Assembly (NCBI RefSeq): GCF_003854275.1
Contig: NZ_QTQP01000009.1
Location: forward strand, 62,001 to 126,000
Direction of reading: 5' to 3'
DNA length: 64,000 nt
From: Burkholderia sp. Bp8963
Lineage (GTDB): Bacteria > Pseudomonadota > Gammaproteobacteria > Burkholderiales > Burkholderiaceae
This document shows, one piece after another, positions 40,274 to 48,936 of this stretch. Numbering within the stretch: position 1 is the stretch's first letter; each line of letters opens with the position of its first letter. Made by a program: the position numbers and the translations under genes. The notes beneath the pieces are model-generated. The model made no database searches. It saw nothing but the letters and a program-made list of their open reading frames with translations, and was not told where the DNA came from.

Positions 40274-41275
40274 ATGTCTTATTCCCTTTCGATTCTCGAT
40301 AAAAGCCCGATCGCAGAAGGGGCGACTGCGCACGACGCGCTGAGTTTCACGATCAGGCTGGCGAAGCGTGCCGAAGCACTTGGCTACAAGCGCTACTGGA
40401 TTGCAGAACACCATGGTGCGCCGGGGCTTGCCAGTTCGGCACCGGAAATTCTCATCTCGCATCTGCTCGCCCATACATCGCGGATTCGCGTGGGTTCGGG
40501 CGGCGTGATGCTTCAGCACTACAGTCCGTTCAAGGTCGCCGAATCGTTCCGGGTGCTCGCTTCGCTCGCGCCGGGCAGGGTCGATCTCGGAGTGGGCAAG
40601 GCGCCCGGTGGCTTGCCGCTCACGACGCGAGCGCTGCAGTGGTTTCACGACAAGGCGAAGAAGCCGGACTTCGCCGGTCAACTCGCCGAGCTCGATGCGT
40701 TTCTCGGAGACGGGGTAGCCGACGATCATCCGCTCGCCGGCGCTGTAGCATTGCCCGCGCCACCGGAATCGCCGCAGCGCATCCTGCTGGGCGGCAGCCC
40801 GGAAAGCGCCGAACTGGCTGCGCAGCACGGCTGGCAATTCTGCTATGCAGGTCACTTCAACGGCGATATCGCCAACATCGAACGTTCGATCGACGTCTAT
40901 CGCAACGCTACCGGGCATGTGCCGTTGCTGGCGCTCTTTGCGGTGGCGTCGCAATCGGCGGAAGACGCTAAACGCCAGGTCGGCGCGCTGCGCATCTTCA
41001 AGCTGAGACTCGGTAACGGTCAGAGCGTCAACCTGCAGAGCCCGGAGGCCGCGGCGGAGTTTGCCCGCCAGGTGGGTGTCACCGACTACCAGATCGATGA
41101 ACTGCATCCGCAGGTGATCGCCGGGACGCCGGAAGATGTGCGCCGGGAACTCGATGCGCTGCATGAGCGCTTCGGGATCGACGAGTTCGTCATCGATAAC
41201 CCTGTTGCGGATTACGCGTCGCGCCTCGCATCGATCGAAGCGCTGGCGGGTGTCGAGCAGACTGTTGGCGTGTAA
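40274..41275 (+). CDS. LLM class flavin-dependent oxidoreductase, CmoO/YtmO-like
   Basis: A 333-residue bacterial luciferase-like TIM-barrel protein of the MsnO8 subgroup. SLSILDKSPIAEGATAHDALSFTIRLAKRAEALGYKRYWIAEHHGAPGLASSAPE and VGSGGVMLQHYSPFKVAESFRVLASLAPGRVDLGVGKAPGG closely follow, in separate blocks, remembered Bacillus YtmO (CmoO), a flavin monooxygenase of S-methylcysteine use. It would need FMNH2 from a separate reductase, not seen here. ATG 40274 is preferred over TTG 40265. A 23-bp gap to the ABC gene indicates one transcript. Confidence 0.85.
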   Translation: MSYSLSILDKSPIAEGATAHDALSFTIRLAKRAEALGYKRYWIAEHHGAPGLASSAPEILISHLLAHTSRIRVGSGGVMLQHYSPFKVAESFRVLASLAPGRVDLGVGKAPGGLPLTTRALQWFHDKAKKPDFAGQLAELDAFLGDGVADDHPLAGAVALPAPPESPQRILLGGSPESAELAAQHGWQFCYAGHFNGDIANIERSIDVYRNATGHVPLLALFAVASQSAEDAKRQVGALRIFKLRLGNGQSVNLQSPEAAAEFARQVGVTDYQIDELHPQVIAGTPEDVRRELDALHERFGIDEFVIDNPVADYASRLASIEALAGVEQTVGV

Positions 41276-41298
41276 CGGCCATGCACGAAGGCAGCGTG

Positions 41299-43092
41299 AT
41301 GAACGATATCTCCCCGATTGCCGGTCATGTGCGGTTCGTGCCGGAAGGCACACCGTCGGCCCCTGACCCTGTCCATTACCGGATCGTTGCCGCCCGATAT
41401 CCGGCGAGGACGATTGGCACGATTCTCGCGATCGTACTGATCGTTGCCGTGCTCTATTCGGCGCTCGACAATCCGCACTGGGGCTGGAACGTCTTTGCGC
41501 AGTGGTTTTTCTCGGAGGCCGTACTGGCAGGGCTGGGGCAGACCTTGCTGCTGACGGCGCTGGGTGCGATTCTCGGATTCGCGCTGGCGATTCCACTCGC
41601 GCTGGCACGGCTTTCACGCTCGCCATTGCTGTCTGCGTGCTCGTGGGCCTACATCTGGTTGTTCCGGTCGATTCCGACGATCGTGCTGCTGCTGTTGCTG
41701 AACAATCTTGGCTATCTGTACGACACGGTCAGGCTCGGTATCCCGTTCACGGACATCGTGCTGTTGCGCGGCCCGACCACGGATCTGATCACGCCGTTCA
41801 TGGCGGCGATCCTGGGGCTCACGCTGACCCAGGCCGCCTTTACAGCGGAGGCGATCCGCGGCGGGATTCTGTCGGTCGATCATGGGCAACGCGAGGCTGC
41901 GGCCGCGCTCGGGCTGCCGCGCGCCAGACAAACCTGGCGCATCGTGTTGCCGCAGGCGATGCGCGCGATCCTGCCTGCAGCGTTCAACGATGTGATCGGC
42001 CTGGCGAAGGGGACGGCGGTTGTCTATATCCTTGCGATGCCGGATCTCTTTTACACGGTTCAGATCATTTACCACCGCAATCTGGAAGTGATTCCGTTGC
42101 TGATGGTTGCAACGGTCTGGTATCTGATCATTCTGACCGTGTTGTCTGCAATCCAGGTGCATATCGAGCGCTACTATGCACGCGGCGCAACCCGTGACCA
42201 TGTCGCCGTGTCGCCATTGTCAGCATTCCTGCGCAAAGGTCGCCGGGCGGGCGAGACACTGCTTCCCCGCGCGTCGGGTGTTCGTCTCGGAGTGTCAGGT
42301 GCAGAGGCAACGGGCTGGGCGCAGCAGCGGATCGGGGCGGCCGTCGGCATTCATCGCATATCGAAAAGCTTCGGGACGCTGAAGGTGCTCGATAACGTGT
42401 CGCTGTCCGTCCCGTCCGGAAGCGTGACCGTGATTCTGGGCCAGTCGGGTTCCGGCAAGTCGACCCTGCTGCGCACCGTCAATCATCTCGAACGGGTCGA
42501 CGATGGCTTCATCGACATCGATGGTGAACTCGTCGGTTACCGCCGTGAAGGACGCACGCTCTACGAACTCAAGGAAAAGGATGTCCTGAAGCGTCGTGCA
42601 AAAGTCGGCATGGTGTTCCAGAGTTTCAACCTGTTTCCGCACCTGACCGTTCTCGAAAACATTATCGAGGCGCCGCTTGCCGCTGGTTTGCCACGTGCAC
42701 AGGCCGAAGAGGAGGCACGCGCGTTGCTCGCCCGTGTTGGATTGGCGGGCAAGGCCGATGCGTGGCCCCGTCAACTGTCGGGCGGGCAGCAGCAACGCGT
42801 AGCGATTGCGCGCGCGCTTGCGCTCAAGCCCCAGGTGCTGCTGTTCGACGAGCCGACTTCCGCGCTCGATCCTGAACTCGTCAATGAAGTACTCGACGTG
42901 ATTCGTCAGCTCGCGCGTTCCGGAACCACGCTGATCATCGTCACGCATGAGATCGGTTTTGCGCGGGAGGTGGCGGATACGGTCGTCTTTATGGATGGCG
43001 GACGCATCGTCGAGGCGGGGCCGCCGTCCGCCGTGCTCGCGGCACCTTCGCATCCGCGGACGCGCGAGTTCCTGTCCAAGGTGCTGTCATAG
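41299..43092 (+). CDS. Fused amino-acid ABC permease and ATPase
   Basis: A 597-residue fusion. The first half is a His/Glu/Gln-type permease with about five helices and the docking loop REAAAALGLPRARQTWRIVLPQAMR. The second half, from about residue 340, is a complete ABC ATPase: Walker [12 protein letters not shown], signature LSGGQQQRVAIARALA, Walker [13 protein letters not shown], then THEIGFAREVADTVVFMDGG. Permease and ATPase are usually separate proteins; joined forms occur in Burkholderia and Pseudomonas. A homodimer would supply both halves of the importer. An upstream in-frame ATG at 41281 is the alternative start; 41299 has GAAGG upstream. The binding protein is encoded at 36568. Confidence 0.88.
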   Translation: MNDISPIAGHVRFVPEGTPSAPDPVHYRIVAARYPARTIGTILAIVLIVAVLYSALDNPHWGWNVFAQWFFSEAVLAGLGQTLLLTALGAILGFALAIPLALARLSRSPLLSACSWAYIWLFRSIPTIVLLLLLNNLGYLYDTVRLGIPFTDIVLLRGPTTDLITPFMAAILGLTLTQAAFTAEAIRGGILSVDHGQREAAAALGLPRARQTWRIVLPQAMRAILPAAFNDVIGLAKGTAVVYILAMPDLFYTVQIIYHRNLEVIPLLMVATVWYLIILTVLSAIQVHIERYYARGATRDHVAVSPLSAFLRKGRRAGETLLPRASGVRLGVSGAEATGWAQQRIGAAVGIHRISKSFGTLKVLDNVSLSVPSGSVTVILGQSGSGKSTLLRTVNHLERVDDGFIDIDGELVGYRREGRTLYELKEKDVLKRRAKVGMVFQSFNLFPHLTVLENIIEAPLAAGLPRAQAEEEARALLARVGLAGKADAWPRQLSGGQQQRVAIARALALKPQVLLFDEPTSALDPELVNEVLDVIRQLARSGTTLIIVTHEIGFAREVADTVVFMDGGRIVEAGPPSAVLAAPSHPRTREFLSKVLS

Positions 43093-43182
43093 GCGGATCC
43101 TGATCGAACGAAGCGGAAAAAATGTAGCGGCGGCTCTCAAGCCAACCGAGATTCAGTCCTAAATTAATGAGGGGCGCGAAAG

Positions 43183-44223
43183 ATGAGTAGCGTGAGTATT
43201 GATCATATTGCCTTCCTGACACCCGGAAACTATCCGGACGAGAGCGCAGCTGCGGGATTTGAGCGGACGCTCGAACTGTTCCGCACGGGCGAGGCACTCG
43301 GTTACGACAGTGCCTGGGTGCGGCAGCGCCATCTCGAGCGTGCGGTGTCGTCGGCAGCGACCTTTCTTGCCGCGGCAAGCCAGCGCACCACGCGGATCGG
43401 ACTGGGTACGGCGGTGATCCAGATGGGGTACGAGAATCCGTTCCGGCTGGCTGAGGATCTCGCGACCGTGGACGTGCTCTCGAAGGGCCGGCTCAATGTC
43501 GGACTCAGTGCGGGTGCACCGAATCATGGCGAGCTGCTGGGCGAACGTTTTTTCGATACCGATCCGGATCTCGTCGACTTCTCGCATGCGCGTGTTGCCC
43601 GCCTGCGCCGCAATCTCGCCGGCGACTGGCTCGGTAACGAAGACACGTTCGTGGAGTCGGCCGCGGGCCGGGTCCGGCCGCGCGTGAGTCCCTATGCGCC
43701 CGGGCTGACTGGCCGGCTCTGGTATGGCGGCGGCTCACGCCGATCGATCGAGTGGGCGGGCCGTAACGGCTTCAACCTGCTGATCGGCAATCTGACGACG
43801 GGCGAGGGAACCGACAGCTATATCGAGGCCCAGTTGCGGCAACTGGATCTGTACCGCTCCCACTGGAATGAAGCCCAGGCGCCCCGTATCGCCCTGGGGC
43901 GTGTGATCGTACCGACCGATGGCGCCAGTTTCCAGGACCGCGAACGCTATCGGGCCTTTGCGGAAGGGCGTCATGCACGCACACTCGCGCCGCAGGGCGA
44001 ACGACGCACGCTGTTCGCGCCGGATCTTGTCGGCACCTCGGATGAGATCGTGGAGCGATTGCTGGCCGATCCCGTTGTCGGGCAGGTGAGGGAACTGCGT
44101 CTCGAATTGCCTTACGACCTGCCGTTCGAGAATTATCAGCAGATTCTCGAGGATTTCATCACGCGTATCGCGCCGGCACTCGGCCGGCGTCCGGTCGATC
44201 AGCGGGAATCGGTTGCGGCCTGA
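43183..44223 (+). CDS. LLM class flavin-dependent oxidoreductase (FMN-dependent luciferase-like)
   Basis: A 346-residue luciferase-like monooxygenase of a second subgroup. The N-terminus reads VSIDHIAFLTPGNYPDESAAAGFERTLELFRTGEALGYDSAWVRQRHLE, and the flavin-site strand region is TRIGLGTAVIQMGYENPFRLAEDLATVDVLSKGRLNVGLSAG. VGTSDEIVERLLADPVVGQVRELRLELPYDL near the end is family-typical. The substrate is not known for this group. A GAGGGG site lies nine bases before the ATG. It lies between the ABC gene and a DUF3088 gene, and with the enzymes at 40274 and 47562 gives the cluster three different flavin monooxygenases. Confidence 0.85.
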   Translation: MSSVSIDHIAFLTPGNYPDESAAAGFERTLELFRTGEALGYDSAWVRQRHLERAVSSAATFLAAASQRTTRIGLGTAVIQMGYENPFRLAEDLATVDVLSKGRLNVGLSAGAPNHGELLGERFFDTDPDLVDFSHARVARLRRNLAGDWLGNEDTFVESAAGRVRPRVSPYAPGLTGRLWYGGGSRRSIEWAGRNGFNLLIGNLTTGEGTDSYIEAQLRQLDLYRSHWNEAQAPRIALGRVIVPTDGASFQDRERYRAFAEGRHARTLAPQGERRTLFAPDLVGTSDEIVERLLADPVVGQVRELRLELPYDLPFENYQQILEDFITRIAPALGRRPVDQRESVAA

Positions 44224-44322
44224 CAGACAGGAATGCGAAGTCAATTAACGAAACCAGGTCGAATGGAGCGGCAGAAGCCGGATCCAGTCCGATCCAACCT
44301 TTAATGAAATACGGTGGTGACC

Positions 44323-44667
44323 ATGAGTCGTGATCTGTTGCTGTTGCTTGAACCCGGATTTACCGATCCCGCCCACCCGGGAGAGCGCTTCGTCTGCCCC
44401 CACGGTATCCCGATCGAAGGGCTGCTGGCGGCCGACCCGTTGCGGGCTGAACGGCTCGATGTGAAACGGGTGCCGTTTGCCCGGCCGAGACCGGACGTCA
44501 TCGCCGCGCTCGACGACGCGCACCAGGGGTTGCCAGTGCTGGTGCTCGGGGACGAGCACCCGGTGCCCGACGACGCACAGGCGCTGGGCGACAAGCATTT
44601 CGTGACCGACACGAAACGCATCCTGGCCCTGCTGGCTGAGCGGCACGGATACCCCAAAGTGCATTAA
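44323..44667 (+). CDS. DUF3088 family protein
   Basis: A 114-residue cytoplasmic protein matching DUF3088: RDLLLLLEPGFTDPAHPGERFVCPHGIPIEGLLA at the start and GLPVLVLGDEHPVPDDAQALGDKHFVTDTKRILALLAERHGYPKVH at the end, in separate blocks. The fold is predicted to be thioredoxin-like, with a single Cys in FVCPHG, so a role in handling sulfur or selenium intermediates is conceivable but unproven. ATG 44323 is used; an in-frame GTG at 44314 is possible. It is 36 bp before the second tonB. Confidence 0.8.
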   Translation: MSRDLLLLLEPGFTDPAHPGERFVCPHGIPIEGLLAADPLRAERLDVKRVPFARPRPDVIAALDDAHQGLPVLVLGDEHPVPDDAQALGDKHFVTDTKRILALLAERHGYPKVH

Positions 44668-44703
44668 GGCTATTCATTTCATTATCTTTTGGTGAAATTC
44701 GCG

Positions 44704-45441
44704 ATGTCGTCACTGGATACATCTGCCACACACCTGGGCGAGAGACTGACCGGCTCTCGATCCCGACTCGCGGCAATGGGCCGCCCGCGCGAGTTCGGCA
44801 GGAAGCAGACCAACCCTGTACGTCGCTTTGGTGGTGTCGCCATTGCCGTCGTCCTGCATGTCATCCTGATATGGGCGCTCGTGAACGGCCTGGCGACGCG
44901 GGTCGTTCAGATCGTCCAGCAGCCGATCGAGACCCGCATCATCGTGCCGGTGAAGCCGCCACCACCGCCGCCTCCACCGCCGAAGCCGGTTGAAAGGATC
45001 GTGTCGAAGCCGCGCGTCGCACCGCCGCCGCCGCCGTTCGTCCCGCCGCCGGAAGTGCACGTACAGGCTCCTCCGCAAGCGACCATTACGCACCAGAGTG
45101 CGCCTGCACCCACTGCGCCCGTGCACGAGGCGCCACCTGCGCCGGCGCCCGTACCGGAAGCCAAGCCGGTGAACCACGAGATTGGTGTGGTCTGCCCGAA
45201 TTCGGATGAGATCCGCTCGTCGATCGTTTATCCGCAGGAGGCGCAGGACAACAACATCACCGGCGATTTGACGATCGAGTTTACGGTGGATCCGGACGGC
45301 CACGTGACGAACGTGCGAGTCGCGAAGTCGGCTGATCCGGTGCTCGATCGTGCGGCGCTCAAGGCTGTCAAGCGCTTCCACTGCATCGCCCAGGGGCAGT
45401 CCGTGCGTGTGCAGGTACCGTTTTCCTTTAACCTGAACTGA
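44704..45441 (+). CDS. tonB: TonB energy-transducing protein (copy 2)
   Basis: A 245-residue paralogue of the TonB at 17545, sharing the N-terminal GRPREFG motif, the helix position, the PPPP spacer and a nearly identical C-terminal domain ending VQVPFSFNLN. Its spacer holds a longer proline run and more Arg/Lys. It likely serves the receptor at 37628. Unlike copy 1 it is embedded at the end of a gene cluster, without its own structured leader. The start at 44704 (ATG) gives a cytoplasmic N-terminus of about 45 residues; the frame is open a few codons upstream. Confidence 0.9.
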   Translation: MSSLDTSATHLGERLTGSRSRLAAMGRPREFGRKQTNPVRRFGGVAIAVVLHVILIWALVNGLATRVVQIVQQPIETRIIVPVKPPPPPPPPPKPVERIVSKPRVAPPPPPFVPPPEVHVQAPPQATITHQSAPAPTAPVHEAPPAPAPVPEAKPVNHEIGVVCPNSDEIRSSIVYPQEAQDNNITGDLTIEFTVDPDGHVTNVRVAKSADPVLDRAALKAVKRFHCIAQGQSVRVQVPFSFNLN

Positions 45442-45508
45442 GGCGGATCACGGGAAACCGTTTGATCTGGCCAGCCTCCGAATCGATAGTGACGTATATG
45501 GAGTCCTT

Positions 45509-46450
45509 ATGAAAAAGCGTTTTCGCGCCGCACTCGCGGCAGGTTTGATGATCACTGCCGGTGCCGGGGGCACGCTGGCTGTATCGCAGGCCGCGTTTGC
45601 CCAGGCCGGGGCTGCATCCGCCCCGGTTCAGGTAGCGTCCGGCGCCGCGCCGGCCGTGACGACACCCGCTGCGGCAAGCGTGGCCGACCAGGCCGTGCCG
45701 CCGCCCGAGCCGGCATCGTCGGCGACCGTCGAGAATCCTTATGGTCTGGGCGCGCTGTGGGCAAACGGCGACTTCGTTGCCCGTTTCGTGCTTGCGTTGC
45801 TCGTGATCATGTCGCTCGGCAGCTGGTACATCATGGTGACCAAGTTTCTCGAGCAAGCCCGCGCGAACAGCCGCGCGAAGTCGGCCGACGAACAGGTCTG
45901 GAATGCACCGACGCTCGCCCTGGGCGCTGCCCAGCTCGATGAATCGTCGCCGTTCCGTTTCATCGCCGAGAATGCGATCGACGCAGGCGAGCACCACGAC
46001 ACGGCGCTGCTCGATTCGGTCGACCGCAATACCTGGATCGACCTGAACATCGAGCGCTCGATCACCAACGTCTCGAATCGCCTGCAGGACGGCCTCGCGT
46101 TCCTCGGCACGGTGGGGTCGACCGCGCCATTCGTCGGCCTGTTTGGTACGGTGTGGGGCATCTATCACGCGCTGACGGCCATCGGCATCGCCGGGCAGGC
46201 GTCGATCGACAAGGTCGCGGGTCCGGTCGGCGAGGCACTGATCATGACCGCGATCGGGCTGGCGGTGGCCGTGCCGGCCGTGCTGGGCTACAACTTCCTC
46301 GTGCGCCGGAACAAGGCCGTGATGGAGCGCGTGCGCAACTTCGGCGCAGAGCTGCACACGGTGTTGCTTGCGGGCGGAAAACGGGCGGCTGGCAGTGTCG
46401 CGGCGAAAGCAGTGCAGCCATCGCGGGCGCTTCATGCGCTCCAGCCGTAA
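45509..46450 (+). CDS. exbB: ExbB proton channel subunit (copy 2)
   Basis: A 313-residue ExbB paralogue of the protein at 18335. The signal-like N-terminus ends AAFAQA, followed by an Ala/Pro-rich segment. The three helices FVARFVLALLVIMSLGSWYIMV, LAFLGTVGSTAPFVGLFGTVWGIYHAL and ALIMTAIGLAVAVPAVLGYNF are almost the same as in copy 1, while the N-terminal 75 residues and the C-terminal tail differ. GGAGTCC precedes the ATG. It builds the second TonB motor with the two ExbD proteins downstream. Confidence 0.9.
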   Translation: MKKRFRAALAAGLMITAGAGGTLAVSQAAFAQAGAASAPVQVASGAAPAVTTPAAASVADQAVPPPEPASSATVENPYGLGALWANGDFVARFVLALLVIMSLGSWYIMVTKFLEQARANSRAKSADEQVWNAPTLALGAAQLDESSPFRFIAENAIDAGEHHDTALLDSVDRNTWIDLNIERSITNVSNRLQDGLAFLGTVGSTAPFVGLFGTVWGIYHALTAIGIAGQASIDKVAGPVGEALIMTAIGLAVAVPAVLGYNFLVRRNKAVMERVRNFGAELHTVLLAGGKRAAGSVAAKAVQPSRALHALQP

Positions 46451-46462
46451 GCGGAGTCGGTC

Positions 46463-46885
46463 ATGGCAATCAGTGTTGGCAGTGACGACAACGACGAGGT
46501 CATCTCGGCAATCAACACGACGCCGCTCGTGGACGTGATGCTGGTGTTGCTGATCATCTTTCTGATCACGATCCCGGTGGTGACGCACACGATCCAGGTG
46601 CAGTTGCCGCATGAGCGGATACAGCCGCTGCAGACGCAGCCGAAAAGCATCGAGGTCGCGGTGAACCGGCAGGGCGACATTTTCTGGGGCACGGAACACG
46701 TGGATCTGCCGACGCTGGTGTCGCGGTTGAAGGAGACCTCGACGCAGACGCCGCAACCGGACGTGCATGTGCGCGGCGATCAGGCCACGCCCTATCAGTA
46801 CATCGGCAAGGTCGTGACGGCGTGCGAGCGAGCGGGGATCGTCAAGGTTGCGTTCATCACGGAGCCGCCCGCTCGCGGGGGCTAG
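46463..46885 (+). CDS. exbD: ExbD subunit, first of two (copy 2)
   Basis: A 140-residue ExbD, same length as its counterpart at 19275. The helix TPLVDVMLVLLIIFLITIPVV with the essential Asp is identical. The periplasmic domain has changed more (HERIQPLQTQPKSIEVAVNRQGDIFWG, then TPQPDVHVRGDQATPYQYIGKVV). It starts 12 bp after exbB and stops 11 bp before the second exbD. Both ExbD types are kept in each operon, which argues that they are not interchangeable. Confidence 0.9.
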   Translation: MAISVGSDDNDEVISAINTTPLVDVMLVLLIIFLITIPVVTHTIQVQLPHERIQPLQTQPKSIEVAVNRQGDIFWGTEHVDLPTLVSRLKETSTQTPQPDVHVRGDQATPYQYIGKVVTACERAGIVKVAFITEPPARGG

Positions 46886-46896
46886 GAGTTCGAAAG

Positions 46897-47328
46897 ATGG
46901 GTATGAATGTAGGTTCCGGGGGAAGCCGGGACGAGCCGGACGTGATGGTGGACATCAACACCACGCCGCTGATCGACGTGATGCTGGTGCTGCTGATCAT
47001 GTTGATCATCACGATCCCGATCCAGATGCATTCGGTGAAGATGAACCTGCCGGTGGGGAACCCGCCGCCGCCGCCGCATCTGCCGCAGGTGGTGCAGATC
47101 GATATCGGCGCGGATGGCGCGATCAACTGGAACGGCACAGCGGTGGGCGGGGCAGCGGGGCTGCAGGCGAAGTTCCGCCAGGTGGCCGCCGAGGCCGACC
47201 AGGACGAGATCCGGCTGCGCCCGGACAAGGCCGCGCCTTACCGGGCGGTGGCCGAAGTTTTGGCTGCCGCCCAGCGCGAAGGCGCGACGAAGATCGGGTT
47301 GATCGGCAACGAGCAGTACATGCAGTGA
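46897..47328 (+). CDS. exbD: ExbD subunit, second of two (copy 2)
   Basis: A 143-residue ExbD matching the one at 19707: GMNVGSGGSRDEPDVMVDINTTPLIDVML, then NLPVGNPPPPPHLPQVVQIDI, ending KIGLIGNEQYMQ. AGGAG is ten bases upstream of the ATG. It is the last gene of the second motor. Copy 1 continues into a TPR gene here; copy 2 does not, and a 233-bp gap without features leads to a monooxygenase gene. Confidence 0.9.
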   Translation: MGMNVGSGGSRDEPDVMVDINTTPLIDVMLVLLIMLIITIPIQMHSVKMNLPVGNPPPPPHLPQVVQIDIGADGAINWNGTAVGGAAGLQAKFRQVAAEADQDEIRLRPDKAAPYRAVAEVLAAAQREGATKIGLIGNEQYMQ

Positions 47329-47561
47329 GGACTCGCAAAATCCCATGACTCGATATCTTGCTTCATCCGAATACCGATGATGCGCTACGCGACCATCGCG
47401 ATTCTGCGGTATGGATCGGGCGGGCTTATGCGCTGAATCTGTCTGCCTTGGAAAACGGGTCGATTCCTGCTCCCACTTGACTGGAGCGCCGTGGGCGAGC
47501 TGATTGACGACAGGACGGAATCGATATTCTTCAATTCAGGATAACGTAGGAATATTCAATC

Positions 47562-48905
47562 ATGAGCGAAGCAAGTACGTTGCAACCGACGGAGCGTTCC
47601 AGGCAGATTCACCTCGGTGCGACGATCCACGGACCTGGTGGTCACTACGCCGGGTGGCGTCACCCGGACGCGGTCATCGACGCGAGCATCAACCCGGACT
47701 TCGTCAAGAGCGTCGCCCGTCAGGCCGAGGCGGGGAAATTCGATTTCGTGTTCGTCGCGGACGGCCTTCATATCAATGCGAAATCGATTCCGCACTTCCT
47801 GAACCGGTTCGAGCCGCTCACGCTGCTGTCCGCACTGTCGGCGCTCACTGAACGGGTGGGGCTGGTCGGCACGTTGTCGACGTCGTACAGCGAGCCGTTC
47901 ACGGTTGCCCGGCAGTTTGCGAGCCTGGACCATCTGAGCCAGGGGCGCGCGGGCTGGAATGTGGTGACCTCGCCGCTCGAAGGATCCGCAAGGAATTTTT
48001 CGCGTACGGAGCACCCGGAACATGACGAGCGCTACCGGATCGCCGACGAATACCTCGAGGTCACGAAGGGCCTCTGGGATTCGTGGGAGGACGATGCGTT
48101 CGTACGCGATCGCGCGAGCGGGGTGTTCTTCGATCCGGCCAAACTCCATACCCTCAACCACAAGGGCAAGTATTTCTCGGTCGAGGGGCCGCTGAACGTC
48201 GGCCGCACGCCGCAGGGCCGCCCGATTCTGTTTCAGGCCGGCGCGTCCGACGCGGGCAAGCAGCTTGCGGCGAAGCAGGCGGATGCAGTCTTTACGCATC
48301 ACGATACGCTGGCCCAGGCGCGCGAGTTCTATGCCGATCTCAAGCAGCATGTGATCGCGCAAGGGCGCCACCCTGACGACCTGAAGATCTTCCAGGGGAT
48401 CGGCGTGATCCTGGGCAGTTCGGCCGACGAGGCCGAGCAGCGCTACTAGGAGAGTCTGAAGCTGATCACGATCGGGAGCGCGCTTGACCACCTCGGCCGG
48501 TTTTTCGAGCATCACGACTTCAGCCAGTACCCGCTTGACGAGCCGTTCCCGGATATTGGCGATCTCGGCAGCAACAGTTTCCGCAGCGGGACGGACGAAA
48601 TCAAGCGCAATGCGCGAGAGCGCGGCCTGACCTTGCGCCAGGTGGCGCTCGAATCGGCCGCGCCGCGCCCGGGTTTCATCGGTACGCCCGAGCGTATTGC
48701 GGACGCGCTGCAGGAATGGTTCGAATCCCGCGCCGCGGACGGTTTCATCGTCGGGGGCGGGACGCCTACGGCATTCGCCGAGTTCGTCGAGCACGTGGTG
48801 CCGATCCTCCAGCAACGCGGCCTGTTCCGCACCGAGTATCGGGGAACGACATTGCGTGACCATCTCGATGTGCCATATCCGCACAATCGTCACGCGGCGG
48901 CGTAA
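47562..48905 (+). pseudogene. NtaA/SnaA/DszA-type flavin monooxygenase interrupted by an amber codon
   Basis: The frame codes for a luciferase-like monooxygenase of the NtaA/SnaA/DszA family (usual length about 450 residues). It runs 295 codons to a TAG at 48447-48449 and then continues in the same frame for 152 more codons to TAA at 48903. The N-part has [19 protein letters not shown] and [19 protein letters not shown]. The part after the TAG has the family's C-terminal sequence ([39 protein letters not shown]). Both parts are well conserved, so the stop looks recent (a CAG to TAG change would do it) or is a sequence error. The N-terminal piece alone (47562-48449) would lack part of the barrel. 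Bacillus CmoJ/YtnJ is a functional relative by family. Confidence 0.85.
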
Positions 48906-48936
48906 CGATGCGCGTGGTGCTGACCGTTGCCTGGAC

